This document shows, piece by piece, positions 1 through 7,023 of a stretch of 8,862 bases of DNA; within the stretch, counting starts at the first letter, position 1, and the number at the start of each line of letters is the position of its first letter. Location of the stretch: positions 1 to 8,862 of the forward strand of contig JAQUZV010000071.1 of assembly GCA_028691155.1 (NCBI GenBank). Reading direction: 5' to 3'. Below the pieces are notes generated by a model that saw nothing but the letters and a program-made list of their open reading frames with translations, did no database searches and had not been told where the DNA came from. A program made the translations under genes and the position numbers. The DNA comes from Victivallales bacterium. Lineage in GTDB: Bacteria; Verrucomicrobiota; Lentisphaeria; Victivallales; SZUA-371.

Positions 1-132
1 GAAAACTCCATTAATAAATTGTCGGTTGTCACGTGCATTGCCTCCCCATGCTCCCTGACGTCCCGGTAAATGTGCCTCCAAACGCTTCCACGTTGCATCC
101 GATATATCATGTCGCCTGTATGCATCCACCAT
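1..132 (-). CDS. IS5-family transposase, N-terminal part (cut by window edge)
   Basis: Only the first 44 codons are inside the window; the gene continues past the left edge. The translation begins MVDAYRRHDISDATWKRLEA and goes on with LPGRQGAWGGNARDNRQFINGVF. This is the typical N-terminal domain (DUF4096-like) of IS5-family transposases, whose usual pattern is RRHDISDxxW, then LPG, then GGxAxDNRxFINxV. The family catalyses cut-and-paste transposition through a DDE catalytic domain, which would lie outside the window. The ATG at 132 was chosen because AAGGAG lies 5 nt upstream (138-143) and a good promoter lies further upstream (157-185). Many relatives are split into two frames joined by programmed frameshifting; that cannot be judged here. 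Whether the copy is intact is unknown. The family call is firm, the subgroup is not. Confidence 0.9.
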   Translation of the reverse strand, partial: MVDAYRRHDISDATWKRLEAHLPGRQGAWGGNARDNRQFINGVF

Positions 133-156
133 CTTTTCTCCTTGTGATGTTGCCAT

Positions 157-185
157 AATATAGCACACATCTCGTGACGACACAA
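157..185 (-). promoter_or_regulatory. Promoter of the IS5-type transposase
   Basis: On the minus strand, TTGTGT (180-185) and TATATT (157-162) are separated by exactly 17 bp, giving a good sigma70-like promoter. The predicted transcription start is near 150, about 18 nt before the transposase ATG, and the leader contains the AAGGAG ribosome site. The element terminus should lie a little further right, between here and the tRNA end at 259. It cannot be fixed because the other end of the element is outside the window. Confidence 0.6.
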
Positions 186-258
186 TCTAGAGAAATCAAA
201 GGGGAAATCTTGGGACTACCACCAGGACAGCACCAAATACCATGCCAGCATAAAAGAA

Positions 259-335
259 TGGTGGGCGATGGGGGACTCGAACCCTCGACCCCTACCGTGT
301 GAAAGTAGTGCTCTAGCCAGCTGAGCTAATCGCCC
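259..335 (-). tRNA. tRNA-Val (anticodon CAC), CCA encoded
   Basis: The minus-strand cloverleaf has acceptor arms GGGCGAT (329-335) and ATCGCCC (263-269), discriminator A and an encoded CCA (259-261). The D arm is GCTC/GAGC. The anticodon stem CTACT/GGTAG closes the loop TTCACAC, so the anticodon is CAC, which reads GUG valine codons. The T loop is TTCGAGT. The acceptor and D arms are those expected for bacterial valine tRNAs. The T stem GAGGG/CCCCC has one A-C mismatch at its second pair, which is unusual but tolerable. The gene is 77 nt long and complete. No other tRNA is visible beside it. The IS5-type element lies directly downstream. Confidence 0.95.
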
Positions 336-377
336 GTAATCGGATCATCGTCGGAATCACCGATCTCAACCGCATTC

Positions 378-405
378 AAATTACACAATTTATCTCAAAA
401 CGCAA
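378..405 (-). promoter_or_regulatory. Possible tRNA-Val promoter
   Basis: Minus-strand TTGCGT (400-405) and TAATTT (378-383) are 16 bp apart, and the predicted start is about 35 nt before the tRNA 5' end at 335. The spacing is slightly short and each box matches only partly, so this is a candidate only. The neighbouring AT-rich stretch (about 375-440) is the most promoter-like part of the nfo-tRNA interval. No convincing hairpin terminator for nfo was found there. Confidence 0.35.
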
Positions 406-526
406 ATCGATTTCGCATTTTTTCCCGTTTTTTTTACCACCATAACCACCCCGACCAAGCTGAAATCGGTGCCATCCTCTCCAGTTTCCCCCCGCCGCAC
501 CAACCTCAATCCCCAATCCGCTCCGG

Positions 527-1372
527 TTATGCCTCCACCAACGAATGCAGCCAGACAATTTCCTGCGCCCACCGCGTTTCATCGATAGTTTCCAAAATCA
601 ACGGAATATCATCGCAATGCGGGTCGTTCATGATATAACGGAAAACCGCGTCCCCCAGCAACCCCAGCCCCAGCGAATGATGCCGGTCCACCCGGCTGCC
701 GTAGGCGGCTTTCGAATCGTTGAGGTGCATGCCCCGTAAATACTGCAAACCGACCACCCGGTCGAGTTCGGCAAAGGTCTGTTCACAATCCGCCGGCGTC
801 CGCAAATCGTAACCGGAGGCAAAAGTATGACAGGTGTCGATGCAGATGCCGACGCGGCTTTTGTCCTCGACCTGCGCAATGATCGCCGCCAGATGCTCGA
901 AACGATAACCGATGTTGCTCCCCTGCCCCGCCGTGTTTTCCACCACCGCTGTGACCCCGGACGTCCGCTCCAGCATCCAGTTGATGGTCTCGGCGCAGAG
1001 CCGACACCCCTCGTCATCGTCAATCAATCGCAACGTGCTGCCGGGATGAAAATTCAACAACTGCAAACCCAGTTGTTCGCAACGCTCCATCTCATGCGTC
1101 AACGCCGCCACGGATTGGGCCCGTTTCTCCGGTTCCGGATGGCAGGGATTGATCAGATAACTGTCATGAGGCAGGATGTGTTCCGGCGTAATCCCGGCCG
1201 CCCGGCAGTTGTCCCGGAAAGCCGTGCTGCTTTCCGGCGTCAACGGCGCTGCCGCCCACTGGCGCTGATTTTTGGTAAACAGCGCAAAGGCTCCGGCACC
1301 AATGGCCCGGGCATTCAGAGGAGCGTTTTCCACCCCACCGGCGGCGCTGACATGTGCTCCGACATATTTCAT
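527..1372 (-). CDS. nfo: Endonuclease IV (AP endonuclease)
   Basis: Predicted 281-aa deoxyribonuclease IV (EC 3.1.21.2). This is a cytosolic TIM-barrel enzyme that cuts 5' to abasic sites and trims blocked 3' ends in base excision repair. All nine trinuclear zinc ligands known from E. coli Nfo (285 aa) are present at the same numbers: H69, H109, E145, D179, H182, H216, D229, H231 and E261. Recognisable blocks are NFHPGS (107-112), ENTAGQG (145-151), [13 protein letters not shown] (177-189), HLNDSK (216-221) and DRHHSLG (229-235). The ATG at 1372 is preceded by a strong AGGAGGG (1377-1383). The gene starts 24 bp after the rapA stop, so it is probably the last gene of that transcript. No strong hairpin terminator follows. 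The ORF is complete and shows nothing abnormal. Confidence 0.97.
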   Translation of the reverse strand: MKYVGAHVSAAGGVENAPLNARAIGAGAFALFTKNQRQWAAAPLTPESSTAFRDNCRAAGITPEHILPHDSYLINPCHPEPEKRAQSVAALTHEMERCEQLGLQLLNFHPGSTLRLIDDDEGCRLCAETINWMLERTSGVTAVVENTAGQGSNIGYRFEHLAAIIAQVEDKSRVGICIDTCHTFASGYDLRTPADCEQTFAELDRVVGLQYLRGMHLNDSKAAYGSRVDRHHSLGLGLLGDAVFRYIMNDPHCDDIPLILETIDETRWAQEIVWLHSLVEA

Positions 1373-1376
1373 TTGT

Positions 1377-1383
1377 CCCTCCT
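1377..1383 (-). promoter_or_regulatory. Strong ribosome-binding site of nfo
   Basis: AGGAGGG on the minus strand lies 4 nt before the nfo ATG at 1372, within the 24-bp gap to rapA. It fixes the nfo start and supports translation of nfo from a rapA-nfo transcript, since there is no room for a separate promoter in the gap. Confidence 0.8.
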
Positions 1384-1396
1384 GTAAATTAATGGT

Positions 1397-4114
1397 TCAA
1401 TTGATATCGATTTTGCCGCAGAAAATAATCCGTACCGCATCCAACCGCAACTGCGCCGCCGCGATAAATTCTTCCAGACCGACCATCTGCCGCTCAATCG
1501 CGGTAATCTCCCCGTCATGAATGGCATCGTTCACCCGCCGCAGGGCCAACAGCCGTTCGCGCTCACGCCCCAGTTCCTCATGCATGGCGGCGGTACAATG
1601 CCGCCGAATATCGACCGCGGCCGTCGCCGCCAGTTCCCGCTGCCGTGCGATGACCCCGGGGACAATACCGCGCAACCACCGGGCGGAGAGCACCCGCGTC
1701 GGCAACGACCGCAATCGCCCGGCCAGACTACCGGGCGGATAACGTTCGGACTGATCGTTCAACCGATGGTCGGTAATCACCCGCAACGGATAGGGCGGTA
1801 AAAAACGATCGAGCCGCAATCCGGCCGGAGCAACGCTTTCCAACATGAAAACCGTCTCCAGCAACAGCATATTCTCTCCGCCCGGCAAATGGGCAAAAAC
1901 ACAATTGCCGCTCTCCGAACCGCAAAACAGATCCACGGCGCCCAGAACCATGGGATGATCCCAACTGAGAAAGGCGATATCGTCGCGGCTCAGGGCATAA
2001 GTCCGGTCGCAGGTGGCAATCATCCCTTCGCGCGGCAGAGATGGAAACGCATCGGTCAACAAATCGTCGGGACGCAACAGATAGGAGCGATGGGACATCG
2101 GTTCGAACCGCACCCCGAAATGATCGAACATTTTCTCCATGAACTCCTGGAGGTAACCGTCAGCATCGAAACGCCGCAACTCGGTCAACAGCGCCGCCAC
2201 CTGTTGCGGTCGGAAGGAATTGTATTCCAGCAGCTTGTCCCGCCCCCGCTCCAGCTTGTCCTCCAATTTCCGCCGGAACGAAGCCGACGCGGTCAGCAAT
2301 GCCGCCGTCGCCGCTTTGTCGGCGGCATTTTGCATCGCCGCCGCCAATTGCCCCCGGAACTCGGTCTGAAGCACGGCGCCGCACGCCAGCGAGTGCTCAA
2401 AGGCATCCAAACCTTCATGATACCACCGTGCCAACACCTCCGTCGCCGTTCCCGCTTCAAACGGCACATAAATCCGGATATCCTCGGTCTGCCCGATCCG
2501 ATCCAGCCGCCCGATGCGCTGTTCCAGCAATTCCGGATCCAACGGCAGATCCAGCAGCACCAGACGGTGGGCAAACTGAAAATTGCGGCCTTCGCTGCCA
2601 ATCTCGGAACAGAGCAGCAGTTGCGCCCCGTCGGGTTCGGCAAACCATGCCGCCGCCCGATCACGCTGAATCAGGGTCATATCCTCGTGAAACACGGCGG
2701 TCCGGGCCCGAATCTTCCGCTGCAACAGTTGCTGAAGTTCCAGAGCCCGGGCGGGACTGCCGCAAATCAACAGTATCTTTTCGGTTTCATGCCGCTGCAG
2801 AAACCGCGCCAGCCAGGCGATCAACCCGACTGAACCATCCGTCAGACGGATCATTTTGACGCGACGCCGCGGAAAATTATGCATCGCCGCCCGGGTGTTA
2901 CGGAACATGACGCGGCCGATGCCGTGACGATCGAGCAGATCCTGAATGAATTCCTCGCGTTTGCCCGGTTGGGAATACTGGATCAACGCGTCCGGATCGC
3001 GGCGCAGCAAACGGTTGATGAAGCGCTGTTCGTTCCGATCGAGCGCTCGGTTGTCCAGCAGTTTCCCGGTAATCTCGGCCATGCGGCGGTAATGCCGCGA
3101 GTCGCTCATGAAGGCTTCCAGAGAAAAATAACGCTGCGGATCGAGCAGCCGCAACCGGGCAAAGTGTCCGGCACTGCCGTAATGTTCCGGTGTGGCGGTC
3201 AACAGCAGCACCGCCGGCGTGGCGGCCGCAAGCTTCTCCGCCAGACGGTATTCCCGACTCGGTGTCGGTTCGAACCAGCGCAGATGATGCGCCTCGTCGA
3301 TGATCAGCAGATCCCAGCCCGCCCGGGACAGTTGTTGTCCCTGCTCTTCCGCCGCCAATGCCGTGGCCAGACTGCACAGACAGAACTGATGCGCCGCAAA
3401 GGGATTGTGATCGTCGGCCGCCATCAGATCGCCATGAATGAGGGTAAAAGTAAAATTGAATTTGCGCAACAGTTCCACAAACCATTGCGTCAGCAACGCC
3501 TCCGGGACGATAATCAGAACGCGCCCCGCCAAACCGCGATGCACCAACGCATGCATGATCAGACATGCTTCCACCGTCTTGCCCAGTCCGACTTCATCCG
3601 ACAGCAACAGCCGCGGTGTCCGACGTCTGACCGCTTCGGCGGCAATATAAAACTGATGCGGCAACAGTTCGACCCGCGCCCCGCGCAATCCGCGCAACGG
3701 CGAACGCCGCAACCGATAACGCACCTGCAATGCCTCACAACGCAAATCGAAAAGCTCCGGCTCGTCGCCGCGCCGGGCCAGCAGCCGGTCCTCCGGCCCG
3801 TTCAACCCGACGGTGCCGGCCAAACCGTTTTCCGGAACCGCCACCCCGTCACCGTCGCGATAACTCAATATTCCGGCGGCATCGGCCTCGACCCGCGCCA
3901 CCGTAAAACGGCGTCCATGCTGATCCGTCAGGCTGTCACCGGGAGAAAACCGGACCCGGCGCAACGGCGCCGACGCCACGGCATAACATCGGACGCAATC
4001 ACTGTCTTTGAACAGGATGCGGACCCGTTGCGAAGCCACCGTCAGGACCACGCCCAAGCCCAACTCGGGCTCCATCTCGCTGATCCAGCATTGTCCGGGA
4101 ACAAAATCGGCCAT
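1397..4114 (-). CDS. rapA: RNA polymerase-associated ATPase RapA (SNF2/Swi2 family)
   Basis: Predicted 905-aa RapA (HepA), an ATP-dependent translocase that binds RNA polymerase and helps recycle it from stalled or post-termination complexes; E. coli RapA has 968 aa. The N-terminal RapA domain is clear: GQCWISEMEPELGLG (7-21), then RFSPGD (55-60). Helicase motifs follow in order: Walker A DEVGLGKT (173-180), IVPE (202-205), DEAHH (273-277), LLLTATPE (303-310), SEGRNFQF (507-514) and QRIGRLDRIGQ (532-542). The C-terminal RapA-specific region is also present, with blocks like DDIAFLSWDHP, LRLDRFLPPYP, ITAIERQ and a final QLRLDAVRIIF. This full architecture separates it from generic SNF2 helicases. 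The ATG at 4114 has only a weak AAGAG upstream, but the protein N-terminus aligns with known RapA from its second residue on. It follows metG by 104 bp and precedes nfo by 24 bp. Confidence 0.95.
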   Translation of the reverse strand: MADFVPGQCWISEMEPELGLGVVLTVASQRVRILFKDSDCVRCYAVASAPLRRVRFSPGDSLTDQHGRRFTVARVEADAAGILSYRDGDGVAVPENGLAGTVGLNGPEDRLLARRGDEPELFDLRCEALQVRYRLRRSPLRGLRGARVELLPHQFYIAAEAVRRRTPRLLLSDEVGLGKTVEACLIMHALVHRGLAGRVLIIVPEALLTQWFVELLRKFNFTFTLIHGDLMAADDHNPFAAHQFCLCSLATALAAEEQGQQLSRAGWDLLIIDEAHHLRWFEPTPSREYRLAEKLAAATPAVLLLTATPEHYGSAGHFARLRLLDPQRYFSLEAFMSDSRHYRRMAEITGKLLDNRALDRNEQRFINRLLRRDPDALIQYSQPGKREEFIQDLLDRHGIGRVMFRNTRAAMHNFPRRRVKMIRLTDGSVGLIAWLARFLQRHETEKILLICGSPARALELQQLLQRKIRARTAVFHEDMTLIQRDRAAAWFAEPDGAQLLLCSEIGSEGRNFQFAHRLVLLDLPLDPELLEQRIGRLDRIGQTEDIRIYVPFEAGTATEVLARWYHEGLDAFEHSLACGAVLQTEFRGQLAAAMQNAADKAATAALLTASASFRRKLEDKLERGRDKLLEYNSFRPQQVAALLTELRRFDADGYLQEFMEKMFDHFGVRFEPMSHRSYLLRPDDLLTDAFPSLPREGMIATCDRTYALSRDDIAFLSWDHPMVLGAVDLFCGSESGNCVFAHLPGGENMLLLETVFMLESVAPAGLRLDRFLPPYPLRVITDHRLNDQSERYPPGSLAGRLRSLPTRVLSARWLRGIVPGVIARQRELAATAAVDIRRHCTAAMHEELGRERERLLALRRVNDAIHDGEITAIERQMVGLEEFIAAAQLRLDAVRIIFCGKIDIN

Positions 4115-4218
4115 CTTATACTCTTGTGAAAAGTCAAAAACTCCGAAACCGCAACACTCCGCCCACCGCCACGATCAATGGGCGTCAAGCCGCCGCGTCC
4201 GGCTCTCCGGCACCGCCG

Positions 4219-6186
4219 CTACCCGATCGTCACCCCGGAAGGCATGTCCCCATCGACGGTCACCAGCTTCAGTGCGCCGTCATGTTTCGCCGCCAGAAGC
4301 ATGCCCTGCGATTCGATGCCACGGATTTTGGCCGGTTTGAGATTGGCCACAATGACAATGGTTTTGCCGACCATCTGTTCCGGAGTATAATATTGCGCCA
4401 CCCCGGCCACCAACTGCCGGGTTTCCTCGCCGACCTCGATCTGCAACCGCAGCAACTTGTCCGCGCCTTTCACCCGTTCCGCCGTCAACACCCTGGCGGT
4501 TTTCAGTTGCGTCCGAAAGAATTCGTCGATGGTAATCACGCCTACCGGTGCCGGCGCTTCGGACCGGGCCGGAGCAGAAGCCTTGGCCGGTGCCGCCGAA
4601 GTTTTTTCCGTCGGCGCCGAAGCCGCCGGAACTTCCGGAACCGCCGGCTGAATCCGCAGGAACAAAGCACCGCTATCCCGCATTTTTTTGCCGGAGAGAA
4701 CATTTTCCCCGTTCTTCAAAGCGGCAATGGCCGGATTGGCGGCGGCCTCGCCGCTCAACCCGAGCGCGGTCAGCAGTTCGGTCATCTTATGCGGCATGAC
4801 CGGATGCAGCAACGTTCCGGCCTTGCGCAACAGTTCGGCACTGCAATATAAAACGGTATGCAATTTACCCGTTTCACCTTTTTTAGCCAGGGACCAGGGC
4901 GCGGTTTTTTCCAGATACCGGTTCCCGGCGCGCACCGCCTGCATCACCGTTTCCAGTCCGCGGTTCAATTTCATTTCATCCAGCAGCCGGGGCAATTCCG
5001 CCACCGCCTGATCGATTTCGGCCACCAGTTCCTTTTCGTCGTCACCATAGGCTTCCGGCGCCGGAATAACCCCGTCCGTCTGGCGCAGGGTCATCTTGAC
5101 CACCCGACTGAGCAGATTGCCGAGATCATTGGCCAGGTCGGAATTATAGCGGCCGACGAAGGCATCCTCGGTAAAGGACGCATCCTGGCCGAGCGGCATC
5201 TCCGCCAGCAGAAAATAACGAAAGGCATCGACGCCGTACTTGTCGCACATTGCCATCGGATTGACCACGTTGCCGCGCGACTTGCTCATCTTTTCCCGCC
5301 CGGTAAGCCACCAGCCATGGGCGAAAATCGCCTGCGGCATTTCCAACCCGATCGCTTTGAGCATGGTCGGCCAGTAAACGGTATGAGTGGTAAGGATATC
5401 CTTGCCGATCAGATGATAGGACACCGGCCACCATTGGCGGAACTTGGCTTCGTCGGTCCGGTAACCGATACCGGAAATGTAGTTGATCAGCGCGTCGAAC
5501 CACACATAGCAGACGTAATCGGCATCGAACGGCAGTTCGATCCCCCAGGCCAACCGGGATTTCGGCCGGGAAATACACAAATCGCCCAGCGGCTGTTTCA
5601 AAAATCCCAGCGTTTCATTGGCGCGAAATGCCGGCTGGATGAATCCCGGATGCGTTTCGATGTAATCGATCAGCCACTGCTGATAATTACTCATCCGAAA
5701 GAAGTAATTCGACTCCATGATCCGGGCGGTGGGGCGATGACATTCCGGACACAGCTCGCCTTCTTCCAGATCCTTGCCGGTAAAAAAGCGTTCGCACGGC
5801 ACGCAGTAGTGCCCTTCGTATTCGGCCTTGTAAATCAAATCGCGGTCATACAGGTCCTGCAGAATTTCCCGCACCACGCGCTGGTGGTTGGGATTGGTGG
5901 TGCGGATGAAATCATCGTTGGAGATATCGAGCTTCTTCCAGAGCTCCTGAAACCGCACCACGGTGCTGTCGCACTGCTCCTGCGGCGTCATATGATGTTC
6001 CTCGGCCGCTTTCTGAACTTTCTGGCCGTGCTCGTCGGTGCCGGTCAGAAAAAAGGTGGGCACGTTCAAACGGCGGTGATAACGGGCCAGCACATCGGCC
6101 AGAATGGTGGTATAGGCATGGCCGATATGGGGTTTGTCGTTGACATAATAAATCGGGGTGGAAACATAAAATTTTTTATCGTTCAT
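4219..6186 (-). CDS. metG: Methionyl-tRNA synthetase with C-terminal tRNA-binding domain
   Basis: Predicted 655-aa class I methionyl-tRNA synthetase (EC 6.1.1.10), which charges tRNA-Met and initiator tRNA in the cytosol. The HIGH signature is at 20-23 and KMSKS at 299-303. The connective-peptide zinc knuckle has CVPC (128-131) and CPEC (146-149). An Ala/Pro/Ser-rich linker (about 515-550) leads into a Trbp111/EMAPII-like tRNA-binding and dimerisation domain of about 105 residues that starts near ITIDEFF and ends GVTIG. Length matches E. coli MetG (677 aa). The ATG at 6186 (MNDKKFYVSTPIYYVND) was chosen because it aligns with the family N-terminus and AGGA lies 10 nt upstream. An in-frame ATG at 6258 would add 24 residues of non-family sequence, and its ribosome site touches it directly, so it was rejected. 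It lies 233 bp after folB and 104 bp before rapA. Confidence 0.97.
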   Translation of the reverse strand: MNDKKFYVSTPIYYVNDKPHIGHAYTTILADVLARYHRRLNVPTFFLTGTDEHGQKVQKAAEEHHMTPQEQCDSTVVRFQELWKKLDISNDDFIRTTNPNHQRVVREILQDLYDRDLIYKAEYEGHYCVPCERFFTGKDLEEGELCPECHRPTARIMESNYFFRMSNYQQWLIDYIETHPGFIQPAFRANETLGFLKQPLGDLCISRPKSRLAWGIELPFDADYVCYVWFDALINYISGIGYRTDEAKFRQWWPVSYHLIGKDILTTHTVYWPTMLKAIGLEMPQAIFAHGWWLTGREKMSKSRGNVVNPMAMCDKYGVDAFRYFLLAEMPLGQDASFTEDAFVGRYNSDLANDLGNLLSRVVKMTLRQTDGVIPAPEAYGDDEKELVAEIDQAVAELPRLLDEMKLNRGLETVMQAVRAGNRYLEKTAPWSLAKKGETGKLHTVLYCSAELLRKAGTLLHPVMPHKMTELLTALGLSGEAAANPAIAALKNGENVLSGKKMRDSGALFLRIQPAVPEVPAASAPTEKTSAAPAKASAPARSEAPAPVGVITIDEFFRTQLKTARVLTAERVKGADKLLRLQIEVGEETRQLVAGVAQYYTPEQMVGKTIVIVANLKPAKIRGIESQGMLLAAKHDGALKLVTVDGDMPSGVTIG

Positions 6187-6330
6187 GACAGTCCGGTCCT
6201 GTTTTGCCTTTTTTACTGGTATCGGAAGCGCGATTGCCCACGGCTGCGGACAACCCATTCCTCCCCGTAACTTACTGCCTTTTATCCATAAAAAAAGGAC
6301 TTATCCGGAAAATCTCCAGCGAAAAGCACG

Positions 6331-6370
6331 ATTGCTCCGCCCCGACAATCCCCGAACCAACCGGAGCAAT
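6331..6370 (-). promoter_or_regulatory. Perfect 9-bp inverted repeat in the folB-metG gap
   Basis: ATTGCTCCG (6331-6339) and CGGAGCAAT (6362-6370) form a perfect 9-bp stem with a 22-nt loop, 50 to 90 nt after the folB stop and about 145 nt before metG. On the minus strand the hairpin is followed by CGTGCTTTT, a poor T tract. It could be a weak folB terminator, a processing site or a regulator site in the metG leader; the sequence does not decide. The rest of the 6187-6419 gap holds a short TTG leader ORF overlapping the metG start and no clear promoter. Confidence 0.5.
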
Positions 6371-6419
6371 GAAAAATAGCGCCGTTCCCGCTCCCGCCGC
6401 TGTCCATACCGAAACAGTG

Positions 6420-6779
6420 CTATCCGACATTCCGACAGCGTTCGATCGCCACCGCCACGCTGCGGCAGGAAGACAGCGCATCCGGCTTGTCGACGGTAAC
6501 CGCCACCCGCGCCACCCGCGGTTCGGCCAGACACAACTCCGCCACCGCCTGGGCCAGGCGTTCAATCAGAAAAAACTCCGAAGTTTCGACCAGCGCCGCA
6601 ATCTTTTCCCTGAGCGCATAATAATCCACCGTATCTTCCAGGCGGTCGCTCCGACCGGCCGGCGCCAGATCGCATGAAAGTTCCAAATTGATAAGCAACG
6701 GCCGGCGCCGCTGCCGCTCTTCAGGGAAAGTGCCGATGACGGCGGCGACGGTAAAGTCGCGAATAATGATCTTATCCAT
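6420..6779 (-). CDS. folB: Dihydroneopterin aldolase
   Basis: Predicted 119-aa FolB (EC 4.1.2.25), which splits dihydroneopterin to 6-hydroxymethyl-dihydropterin and glycolaldehyde in tetrahydrofolate synthesis. The length is that of the family (E. coli 122 aa). Family features are visible in order: an N-terminal beta strand ending in the substrate-binding region GTFPEERQ (16-23, with a conserved Glu), a DYYALRE block (52-58, conserved Tyr), FFLIERLAQAVAELCL (69-84) with the pterin-anchoring Glu at 73, and VTVDKPDAL (94-102) with the likely catalytic Lys98. The ATG at 6779 has a GGAAAGG about 10 nt upstream. A near-consensus promoter precedes it (6865-6893). No other folate gene (folK, folP) is next to it, so its neighbourhood is not a folate operon. 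Confidence 0.93.
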   Translation of the reverse strand: MDKIIIRDFTVAAVIGTFPEERQRRRPLLINLELSCDLAPAGRSDRLEDTVDYYALREKIAALVETSEFFLIERLAQAVAELCLAEPRVARVAVTVDKPDALSSCRSVAVAIERCRNVG

Positions 6780-6812
6780 AAAATATAAACCTTTCCAATA
6801 CCCCCATCACCG

Positions 6813-6844
6813 GGAGCGGAATGGAAGAATGGCCGTCCCGCTCC
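6813..6844 (-). promoter_or_regulatory. Stem-loop in the folB leader
   Basis: GGAGCGG (6813-6819) and CCGCTCC (6838-6844) form a perfect 7-bp GC-rich stem with an 18-nt loop. It lies inside the predicted folB leader (transcription start near 6858, ATG at 6779). There is no following T tract, so it is not a terminator. A role in mRNA stability or translation control is possible but unproven. Confidence 0.4.
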
Positions 6845-6864
6845 GGAAACGTCCACAATGGTTG

Positions 6865-6893
6865 AGTATAATTGTCGCCGGGGCGAATGTCAA
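6865..6893 (-). promoter_or_regulatory. Near-consensus sigma70 promoter of folB
   Basis: On the minus strand, a perfect TTGACA (6888-6893) and TATACT (6865-6870) are separated by exactly 17 bp. The predicted start is near 6858, giving a leader of about 79 nt before folB. It is the strongest promoter in the window and may also supply metG, rapA and nfo. It lies just downstream of the terminator that closes the decarboxylase unit, which fits a separate transcript. Confidence 0.85.
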
Positions 6894-6901
6894 TTGGCGA
6901 C
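6874..6901. promoter_or_regulatory. Possible operator overlapping the folB promoter
   Basis: The inverted repeat GTCGCC (6874-6879) and GGCGAC (6896-6901) brackets the -35 box and most of the spacer. A second, tighter inverted repeat, TCGCC-GG-GGCGA (6875-6886), sits inside the spacer. Such placement is typical of repressor sites that block polymerase. In GC-rich DNA short repeats also occur by chance, so this is a candidate only. Confidence 0.35.
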
Positions 6902-6916
6902 GGATGATTTTTCCCG

Positions 6917-6948
6917 TTCCGCTATCGTCCCGCCGCGCTTCCGTTATC
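6917..6948. repeat. Two direct repeats TTCCGYTATC upstream of the folB promoter
   Basis: TTCCGCTATC (6917-6926) and TTCCGTTATC (6939-6948) differ at one base and are spaced 22 bp apart, about two helix turns, so they lie on the same face of the DNA. They sit 24 to 55 bp upstream of the -35 box. They are enclosed by the perfect inverted repeat CGGATGAT (6901-6908) and ATCATCCG (6946-6953). The position would suit an activator or a second regulator. Confidence 0.4.
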
Positions 6949-6964
6949 ATCCGGCCCCGGCAGC

Positions 6965-6994
6965 AAAAAGGGCATTCGCCACTCACGAATGCCC
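6965..6994 (-). terminator. Intrinsic terminator after the decarboxylase unit
   Basis: On the minus strand a perfect 9-bp stem (6970-6978 with 6986-6994) and a 7-nt loop is followed by five T residues (6965-6969). It lies 29 nt after the stop of the acidic protein gene and before the folB promoter, so it separates the two transcription units. It is the clearest hairpin in the window. Confidence 0.92.
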
Positions 6995-7023
6995 CTGATC
7001 GTCAATTCGGCCAAGGCCGCGAA

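Noticed and set aside
401..437. Hairpin-like AAATCGATTT followed by T runs on the plus strand as a terminator
   Set aside because: The palindrome is AT-rich and short, and no plus-strand gene ends here; the flanking genes are transcribed from the minus strand.
2879..4129. 416-aa plus-strand ORF opposite rapA, with similar long ORFs opposite metG and nfo
   Set aside because: They lie entirely over well-supported minus-strand genes; the long open frames come from the GC-rich codon pattern, and the proteins are Arg/Gln/Pro-rich without known motifs.
4219..6258. Longer metG starting at the in-frame ATG at 6258
   Set aside because: The extra 24 residues do not resemble any MetG N-terminus, the ribosome site is separated from that ATG by only one base, and the ATG at 6186 matches the family start.
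6272..6565. 97-aa minus-strand ORF overlapping the folB 3' end
   Set aside because: It overlaps folB out of frame, has no family match or ribosome site, and folB is complete at its normal length, so there is no sign of a frameshifted extension.
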